From positions 1,488,001 through 1,552,000 of the forward strand of contig BDSL01000004.1 in NCBI GenBank assembly GCA_003116995.1: a stretch of DNA of 64,000 nt, given 5' to 3'. Origin of the DNA: Yamagishiella unicocca (Eukaryota; Chlorophyta; Chlorophyceae; Chlamydomonadales; Volvocaceae). The notes under the pieces are model-generated. The model saw nothing but the letters and a program-made list of their open reading frames with translations. It was not told where the DNA came from and searched no databases. Positions 56,229 to 64,000 of the stretch are shown piece by piece. A program made the translations under genes and the position numbers. Within the stretch, counting starts at the first letter, position 1. Each line of letters begins with the position of its first letter.

Positions 56229-57850
56229 ACTAACAGCAAGGGAGCGCCTGAACCACCGAAAGCGGGATTGCTCTCCTAATTCAAGCCAGACCATCCCCCG
56301 CGCCACACCAGCTCTGTACTATCATACTAGATACTAGTTCGGCGCGTCGGTGGAAGCATAGGGTCACCTACGGCAACAATCGGGCGCTTTCCCTCTTCCA
56401 GCCCCGCTAGCAGCAAGGGAGCGCCTGAACCACCGAAAGCGGGATTGCTCTCCTAATTCAAGCCAGACCATCCCCCGCGCCACACCAGCTCTGTACTATC
56501 ATACTAGATACTAGTTCGGCGCGTCGGTGGAAGCATAGGGTCACCTACGGCAACAATCGGGCGCTTTCCCTCTTCCAGCCCCGCTAGCAGCAAGGGAGCG
56601 CCTGAACCACCGAAAGCGGGATTGCTCTCCTAATTCAAGCCAGACCATCCCCCGCGCCTTACCAGCTTTGTACTATCATACTAGATACTAGTTGGGCGCG
56701 GCGGTGGAAGCATAGGGTTACGTACGAAAACAATCGAGCGCTTTCCCTCTTCCAGCCCCGCTAGCAGCAAGGGAGCGCCTGAACCACCGAAAGCGGGATT
56801 GCTCTCCTAATTCAAGCCAGACCATCCCCCGCGCCTTACCAGCTTTGTACTATCATACTAGATACTAGTTGGGCGCGGCGGTGGAAGCATAGGGCCACCT
56901 ACGGCAACAATCGGGCGCTTTCCCCCTTCCAGCCCCGCTAGCAGCAAGGGAGCACCTGGACCATCGAAAGCGGGATTGCTCTTTTGATTCAAGCCAGACC
57001 ATCCCCCGCGCCATACCAGCTTTGTACTATCATACTAGATACTAGTTGGGCGCGGCGGTGGAAGCATAGGGCCACCTACGGCAACAATCGGGCGCTTTCC
57101 CTAATCCAGCCCCGCTAGCAGCAAGGGAGCGCCTGGACCATTGAAAGCGGGATTGCTCTTTTGATTCAAGCCAGACCATCCCCCGCGCCATACCAGCTCT
57201 GTACTATCATACTAGATACTAGTTGGGCGTGGCGGTGGAAGCATAGGGCCACCTACGGCAACAATCGGGCGCCTTCCCTCTTCCAGCCCCGCTAGCAGCA
57301 AGGGAGCGCCTGGACCATCGAAAGCGGGATTGCTCTTTTGATTCAAGCCAGACCATCCCCCGCGCCATACCAGCTCTGTACTATCATACTAGATACTAGT
57401 TGGGCGTGGCGGTGGAAGCATAGGGCCACCTACGGCAACAATCGGGCGCTTTCCCTCTTCCAGCCCCGCTAGCAGCAAGGGAGCGCCTGAACCACCGAAA
57501 GCGGGATTGCTCTTTTGATTCAAGCCAGACCATCCCCCGCGCCATACCAGCTTTGTACTATCATACTAGATACTAGTTGGGCGCGGCGGTGGAAGCATAG
57601 GGCCACCTACGGCAACAATCGGGCGCTTTCCCTAATCCAGCCCCGCTAGCAGCAAGGGAGCGCGAAAGCGGGATTGCTCTTTTGATTCAAGCCAGACCAT
57701 CCCCCGCGCCATACCAGCTCTGTACTATCATACTAGATACTAGTTGGGCGTGGCGGTGGAAGCATAGGGTCACCTACGGCAACAATCGGGCGCTTTTCCT
57801 AATCCAGCAGCAAGGGAGCGCCTGGATCACCAAAGAGGGATTAAGCCAGC
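56229..57850. repeat. 177-bp satellite array, ~9 copies
   Basis: The landmark GCTAGCAGCAAGGGAGCG recurs at 56406, 56583, 56760, 56937, 57114, 57291, 57468 and 57645, exactly 177 bases apart. The unit also carries AAAGCGGGATTGCTCT, CTATCATACTAGATACTAGT and GGTGGAAGCATAGGG. The last unit has an internal deletion of about 15 bases after GGGAGCG. Neighbouring units share variants, as expected from local unequal exchange. Confidence 0.95.
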
Positions 57851-58314
57851 CCCCCCGCCCTGCCGCTTTAGTAGTTTTCACTGGGGCCGAGTGGGCGACA
57901 GCCGGCAAGGGCTTTGATTGTGGGGCCGGGCAAGACCCCCAAGGAAAGCATCCGCAAACGTACCCGGGCCTTCATCCGCAGCTGCGCGAGTGAGCCACCC
58001 CACTGCGCTCTGAATTATTTCGTGTAGTTCAAAATGGTTCTCTTCTTAGAGAAGTGGAGCCGGAGGAACGCTGAAATGACATGCTTGCTGATGACAACTC
58101 GTTGAAGGAATGAGTGTAGCTCGCATCCTAACAGGATGTAATTGCGCTTATAGTCATAGAGCGGTAGCGCTCGACGATACGCCACCAAGAGTTCGATAGC
58201 CGCTGACGCGCGCCATGCTGCAACGCAGCCATTTTTACTTCGACAGACGTTTCTACCGGTATCTCACATTACCGCAGTTGCTATTCATAAAGGAAATGTG
58301 TTCATTACAACTGT

Positions 58315-58508
58315 TGTTCTGCTTGCACTGCGACATATCCGTCCATGTATATTGGCGTCATATGCATTATGGGACGCCATGCATAGAAAGTTTGACTTTA
58401 CAGTCCCTAATGTAAAGTTAGTTTGACTGGGGCGTCCTATAATATGTGGCATGCCATATGTCGTATGATCCCATGCCGAGTATGACGCCTTACCGGGAGA
58501 CTTAGCTG
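58315..58508 (-). repeat. Right terminal inverted repeat
   Basis: 194 bp, the reverse complement of 55415-55607 with few mismatches and one extra A. Confidence 0.93.
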
Positions 58509-58984
58509 CCCAATTGCTCCTGGGCACAATCGGCCCCGCCCGGCCGTATGAGCGATGGATCCGGGGCGATGGAGTTGTAGCAATTGTGAGAGCACAGCAC
58601 GTTGTACAGTTCGGGGGAGTTTGGAAAGGGGGCGATGGAAAATGTACAACAAAGGTCACACCTGGGCGCTGCTAATAAGCTGCGGGGGTAGTGGAAATAG
58701 GAATTAAGTTGAAATAAAATTTGAAAACATTGAGTTGCTCTGCAGAACTTCTTGGCAAAGCAGACGAAGTTGTCCGACAGAGGGCCCACGGAGCCCCTTA
58801 TCTTTGGCGTTTGGCGCCCCAAGGTGCCACGGCATAGTGAACGCGCCATTGCAGGCATAGTTAGATAATCATACATAGTATCTGGCGAAGACATATAGTC
58901 GTTGTTAAGTGATACAAGTCACCGCAAGTTCCATGATCTTGTGCTGCCACCGAACGCCCCCGAAACGCTGCAGATGAGCGACAG
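58509..58984. other. Upstream region of the unrecognised gene
   Basis: It begins with the right CCCAATT target duplication. No supported coding sequence. It should contain the promoter and 5' UTR of the gene whose first found exon starts at 58985. Confidence 0.45.
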
Positions 58985-61900
58985 ATGTCTATAGCACCTG
59001 AACTAGATGGCAGCAGTAGGGTAATTAGACATATCACCAGTAAGATTGTCACCTCCAAGGATATCATAAATCTAGCATTGAACCACGTGAGGCCTGACGG
59101 CTGCTCAATAACGCAAAGGGGACAAGAGGAGTTAGTGCATTATCCGCAACCCAAAGCGTTTTCATTCAAACCTGCTCTTCTCGACGTTCCGTTTCCGATC
59201 CCGAAGTTATTCAACAGCGACCTTGCTGGTGGGGGCCCCAAAACGAACGCTGTGAGCCATGAACAAGTAAAAGCGCTAGTCGCGCAGCTTGTGGTCCAGG
59301 AACGTTTTCCCGCCTGGTTCACACCGACCCTAGGGCACCGACATGCTAAGGGGGACGCAGTTCACGTTCCGCACGCCGGCCGGTCTCTCTCCTTCGCCAA
59401 GAAGGAAGACGCGGCCAGTTACTCCGAGCCGGGGTGCAATTACCGTTTCGCCGCTCTGATGATATGCGGGCAGACAGGTGGCGCAAGCGGCAGGTGAGGA
59501 GAGCTTTAGTTTTTGGGCTTCATCCCTGAATGTTGTTTAGTTTCCCAAAACATGGGAGGGGACCCTATAGTCTGGCCTGGGTGTTCACAGAAGCCGACGA
59601 GGGATTGAAAGGGCGTTGGAATACCCTGGGCCAACACTGCCAGGGTGTGTAATTACCGAACACGCACCAACCCAACCCAAACAAAATGGACCATAGTTTT
59701 CCTGCACGCGAAGTCACAAGCACGTCTGTTATTGCAGGTGTTGCGCAGTGGCCATTGTGGGACAGCTTTGGTCGAACAAGGAGGATGAGCTGCACGTTGA
59801 GATGCGTGGAAGCTGCGTTCACATCAACACACCGTACCAGTCCCAGGATGGACGTCGGAGCCGTGCTGTCACGAAGCACTGCCTGGACCTAGCCCAGAAG
59901 GCGTGTGAGCCCGGTGGGTTCTTTTCTATGAAATAATGACTATGCCTGAATTTTCAAATACCCGGCTCCACCTTTTGCCTGCACCTCATTCCTTCCAGCC
60001 CTTATGGCCTGTCCTTTCCTCTTGCCCCAACCGCTTGTGTGTTTGTCGTTGCTTTTTGTTCTTGACTCGTTATCAGTTGACTGTCTACTATGTTCGTTGC
60101 TATGTTGTCCTGCTGGCCTCGCCATGGCTAACAATCCATTTCACTGGCCCCCCCCCCTTAAGGTGCGAAACCGCAAGCCTTGAGGGGGGCGCTGCTACAG
60201 ATCTGGAGTGAGATCAACCCTGGCGTCATAAGCTCCGGGAACACGGCACTGCTGCCGTCTACTGAAGTTTTCCGGAAGGTACAGTACGCAAGCGAAGCCT
60301 GATGCTAGTAACTTACATCGTTGCGAAGTGCACCTCAAAGAACATGATTATTCGTCCGCTTTGTAGGAATTGGCGAAACAGCGCAAGGAACGCATTGGGT
60401 TGTGGGATTCCTGCCCCACGGCTTCCATCATGAGCACGGTCACCGAGATGTGTGCTGTCATGGCTGAACGGCACGGCGACACACTATCGGCAAAGGGCAA
60501 GGCCCAGGCGGCGGAATACGGCCTCCTTGGCTATATCGTTCACGTCTCCACGCGCCCCATCCAAGTGATAACCCGGACGCTGGAGGCCATGACGGTGTAC
60601 ACAGTCCTGGAGTCTAACCTTCGACTCTATGTCGGCCCTGTCATGATCGACAGCTGCAGTAACCAGGTGAATTGATGGCGCTTTATAAGTGTACTATCCA
60701 ATGCTCTTGGCTTCCAGCGTCCTCTGATTTCCCCCGTCGTTAGCTGTAAAATATGATACTGGCTCCAGGGTTCACCCCCGCTGCAGTTCTGTACGAGCCT
60801 TCAGTGTTTGCTACAGTTTCCGTTTTCGTGATGCGCCAAAAAAGTCTCTATGCCAAGTTATTGACTTACCCCTCGACGCATTCATGTTTATTTGCAGATC
60901 GCGCCCCTCCCTGGCTCAACCCGCAAGCTGTTCACCACAAACACGGTCGCGCACGGCCCCAGGAGCTGGCTGCCTGACGCCACCCGTCACCAAACTGGGA
61001 CGCCGCTTGTCTTGCAGCGGATGCACCATGAGGACACGGATGCCTCTGCGTTCGAGTACAACGTGTCGGCCTTTCGGAAGGCAGCTTGGCTCGTACGAGG
61101 CAAGGAGGGCGGCCTCAAGCTCCCGCCGCTCATCTTCACTGATGACTGTAAGGCGACGCGGAAAGGCCACGCATTGGCAGACGGATTCGAGTAAGTTTTC
61201 ATGCCATGTAAATTTCCATATGCTATCGCCAACTTAAAGCTGCCCTACCTTGATAGCTCTGACGCCCAGGACATGTTCGGGCTTACAACTGTACGAACTT
61301 CTTTTAAAGTCAGTGTTAATGACAGCTGGTACCGTCTCACTGTGTCCCCTTCGCACATACAGGAGTACTGAGGCGCAGCTGTTGCACCTGCGCAAGGAGA
61401 TGGAATACTACGAGGACGCCATCAAGGGTATCGTCGAGCAGCTGGTGCCATCAGGGGTTTACCAGTACACGAAGTACAGCTCGGCGGAGAATGACGCGCT
61501 CTTTACCCTTCTGGCGATGGCCTTGGCAGGTGAGACATATTACATTTCGTTGATAGCCCAAGGCTCCCCGTACAAGCTCCCATTCTGTGGTCCCTACTAC
61601 AACGGAAACTCCCTAATGGCCGGATCCCTACCGTTTACCTATGCGGTGATGCCCTCACCAGGCCATGAGGTCATCAACGTCAGCAACCTCCTGGCCTATC
61701 AGCAGGTGCTGCCAATAGTCCTGCAGGACGGTGGCCCGCCGGAGAAGCGCGTGGGATCACCAGAAGAGAGGGCGGAACTAGCAGCGCTGCACCTCACCGC
61801 AATGGTGGACTTGTGCAAGCGACTGCGGGAGCTGGGGTTGTCGTTGAAGCCGAAGTCCCAGCTAAAGATGGTCAAGCGGCCAGCTGTGATGGCTGACAAG

Positions 61901-64000
61901 TTTGTTCCGAGCCTGTGCGTTTCGCACCTGATCCGGAGCCGCTTTCAGTACCCTTTGTACAGCCCCAACTTCGCCAGTCTCAACAAAGCAGGTGAGTTCA
62001 CATTCCTGTTGCAGGGTTCATCCTATTTGCGGGGTTCATCCTATTTGCGGGGTTCATCCTATTTACAGGGTTGCATAAAGCTTATGAGGAGAATGGCAGT
62101 GTACGGGTCACGAAATATTTATAGGATGACGAGACTTGAGAGGTAGATGCTGTACATACTATGCCAAGTACGGCATCATGGGACACTCCTTTCCTAACGC
62201 ATCCAACACCGTCTTCCATTGTTCGTTTCCGTCAGGGAGGCGGTGGCTGAGCATCGTTTGTGGGCTGACCATGGGTGTCGTGGTCAAGTCGCACATGTTC
62301 CGAGGCCCCGAGAAGCTGAGCTTGCTCGAGTGGTACTATGTATCACTGCTGGCCGTGCTGAGTACGCCATCGTTTGCACCCGGCGTGTACTTTGGGCACA
62401 TCGAGTACGGCCCGTTCCTTATCGTCCGACCGGGGACTCCATCCGACATCAAGAATGGCAAGCAGCCGCTGTATGCCTACGTCTTCCCAGTTGTTCGTAC
62501 TCTGGCTGATAAGGAGTTTCTGGTGAGACAAACAGAACTTGGCAAGCGGTATGGGTAACATTGGTAAAATGTCGGCTCAATCAGACAAAGCTTAGGGGCT
62601 GGTTTCCAAAAATATAATACCATTTGTTAACCCGCTGGAGGACATACACTTGGTTTCGAAACGTAGTAAGTATGTGTTGTTGATGACTGCAGGTCCGCCG
62701 GTACAGTGACGACGTTGCGGGCTACGAGGACGCCTGCGCGGAGCACAGCGACGATGTGACGGAATCCTTCCTGTCTGGCGAGCGCGCCCCTTCAAGTGTC
62801 CCGAACGAGGCGGACGAGGAGGCGGGGGCAGATGCTGTGGAGCCACTGCCGGCTGCAGGCGCCGCGCCAGCCAGCAGCACGGAGGTCAGGGATGTGCTCG
62901 TGGTAAACCCCCTTTTTTACGCGGTAGTTCGCGGGAGCAAGCGCACGGTTCCGCTGGCAGCATACCTGACGAAACTTCACCACGACTTCCTGGTGTCAGC
63001 ATCCCTGATGCATACAGTCTTTCCGATGCTTGACCGTGTGAGGGACACAGCCATTACCCTTCCACGGACAATCACCTGGCGCACTACCGGTGGTGTGGAG
63101 GCAGTTAACAACGACTCATGTAAGTTCAGCTTATTGGCACCAAAACGGGGGTGCTGTCACTGTATGCAGCCTGTATGAAAACGCAGATGCCGTCTTATTG
63201 ATGTTCTGTAATACCGTCATAACTGTGACTGACTCCTGGTCCTTCATTTCGCTATGTCCCTTGCAGCCGCACAGAACCTCGGGTTCGGTGGGCGACCGCG
63301 GCCCTTCCCAGTCGTGCTGCCTGTTCACGCCACCTTCGACCGCCAGCGTGGGCGTCTGGCATTATCAGACCTCATGGCGGCTGGCGTTCCGCTCGAGAAA
63401 CGCAGCAGTCGGTCGATAAAGGCCATGCAGCACCAGCACATGCTTAACCACAAGCCTCTTGATGAGCTCCGGAGCATGATCGCACAGAGCAGCCTTGACG
63501 CTGTGGCCAAAAATGTGGCGGAAGACAGCATGCGCTTGGCGGTGCACATCGACGCGTGGCTCATGAACGTTTTCTACCAGCTTCCAGCTGTCATGAAGGT
63601 CGTTGGGGATACGCTGGTATCCTGGGGTGTGATCGATCACAGTGGCCAGCCGGTAACCGCGAACCGCAGCAGCGGCGGGGTCGTGCAGTCCATGGGCACT
63701 GGCACCAACTTCGGGGTGCTGGGCGACGGTGGCACGTTGCCGGTTATCCCCGGCCCGCAGCGTTATGTTGCCGGCGCCGTGCAGCAGGGCGCCGGCGGCA
63801 GCAGCGGCGGGGTCGTGCAGTCCATGGGCACTGGCACCAACTTCGGGGTGCTGGGCGACGGTGGCACGTTGCCGGTTATCCCCGGCCCGCAGCGTTATGT
63901 TGCCGGCGCCGTGCAGCAGGGCGCCGGCGGCAGCAGCGGCGGGGTCGTGCAGTCCATGGGCACTGGCACCAACTTCGGGGTGCTGGGCGACGGTGGCACG
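58985..64000 (+). CDS. Large unrecognised protein with 44-residue C-terminal repeats (partial)
   Basis: Nine exons join in phase: 58985-59493, 59738-59913, 60163-60278, 60367-60666, 60898-61190, 61363-61991, 62236-62522, 62693-63119, 63267-64000. They give 1157 residues, open at the window edge. I recognise no domain. Visible features: LSFAKKEDAASYSEPGCNYR (exon 1), AIVGQLWSNKEDELHVEMRG (exon 2), LYVGPVMIDSCSNQ|IAPLPG, LVRGKEGGLKLPPLIFTDDC, a Met/Tyr-rich stretch (GETYYISLIAQGSPYKLPFC), FAPGVYFGHIEYGPFLIVRP, an acidic linker (NEADEEAGADAVEPLP) and a helical segment. From about residue 1047 there are tandem repeats, each 44 residues, starting SGGVVQSMGTGTNFGVLGDG. No signal peptide or clear membrane span was seen. 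The ATG at 58985 could be internal to a longer gene. Clean splice phases argue for an active gene. Possibilities include a domesticated viral or transposon structural protein, a lineage-specific protein, or a divergent known family. Confidence 0.72.
62016..62075. repeat. 18-bp repeat x3-4
   Basis: GGGTTCATCCTATTTGC units lie in the intron 61992-62235 of the unrecognised gene. They stay open in the preceding exon's frame, so intron retention would add a short peptide repeat. Confidence 0.85.
63671..64000 (+). repeat. Coding 132-bp tandem repeat, >=2.5 copies
   Basis: AGCGGCGGGGTCGTGCAGTC recurs at 63671, 63803 and 63935, exactly 132 bases apart with no visible differences. 132 is a multiple of three, so each unit adds 44 residues. 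The array is cut by the window edge. Confidence 0.95.

Larger units (their letters stand above)
55415..58508. mobile_element. TIR transposable element with internal satellite (MULE-like, non-autonomous)
   Basis: The outer ends are CAGCTAAGTCTCCCGG... and its reverse. The 193/194-bp terminal inverted repeats (55415-55607, 58315-58508) differ by only a few bases plus one indel, and the 7-bp CCCAATT is duplicated on both sides. Long TIRs suggest the Mutator (MULE) superfamily, although MULE duplications are usually 8-10 bp. The interior has about 620 bp of unique sequence, a 177-bp satellite array of about nine copies, and about 460 bp of unique sequence. No transposase is recognisable. Reverse-strand frames at 55646-55999 and 55890-56208 lack motifs. 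Confidence 0.88.

Noticed and set aside
56229..57850. CRISPR-like array
   Set aside because: The 177-bp units are contiguous with no unique spacers, in a eukaryotic setting inside a TIR element: a satellite, not a CRISPR.

Overview
The window looks like nuclear DNA of a green alga, most likely a volvocine chlorophyte (Chlamydomonas/Gonium/Volvox type). The evidence is GC-rich genes broken into many short exons with GTGAG-type donors, plant-type versions of trafficking proteins, long Ala/Gly/Ser/Gln insertions inside coding exons, many intronic minisatellites, and a TTTTAGGG (Chlamydomonas-type) interstitial telomere motif at 29121-29141. No prokaryotic gene structure was seen. Exon models were built by hand from splice sites, family alignment and codon phase. 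For seven of the nine genes every intron phase closes and no internal stop appears; the exceptions are the 5' ends of the GT90 and SYP5 genes.

Layout. 424-4548 (+): GT90/CAP10-type protein glycosyltransferase, 5' end unresolved. 5994-7224 (+): SFT2-type Golgi membrane protein. 9089-11076 (-): SYP5-type Qc-SNARE, start exon not found. 11451-19274 (+): VPS3/VPS39-type CORVET/HOPS subunit in 14 exons, sharing a short divergent promoter region with the SNARE. 23138-27563 (+) and 31387-40916 (+): two paralogues of a multi-membrane-span protein whose middle part resembles the C-terminal module of plant SPL1/SPL12 proteins but lacks the SBP zinc finger. Between them lies a decayed LINE (29130-30930, -). 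44710-50948 (-): NCS2 nucleobase-ascorbate transporter (14 exons, one of 22 nt). 52109-55233 (-): ARFGAP2/3-type ArfGAP (11 exons). 55415-58508: a 3.1-kb transposable element with 193-bp terminal inverted repeats, a 7-bp target duplication and an internal 177-bp satellite array. 58985-64000+ (+): a large multi-exon gene I do not recognise, ending in perfect 132-bp (44-residue) coding repeats that run off the window.

Functional theme. SFT2, SYP5, VPS3 and ArfGAP all belong to Golgi/endosome/vacuole membrane traffic. The first three are adjacent; the ArfGAP is about 33 kb away. The other recognisable genes encode membrane or secretory-pathway proteins.

Most unusual. (1) A short repeat occurs ten times, only in introns of three genes, and its orientation tracks which end of the intron it sits near: reversed near donors, forward near acceptors. 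That is what an introner-like or fold-back element would produce. (2) The TIR element carries its own 177-bp satellite and sits 182 bp upstream of the ArfGAP start codon. (3) The SPL-module membrane-protein family, with very different intron content in the two copies. (4) The unrecognised repeat-tailed gene at the right edge.
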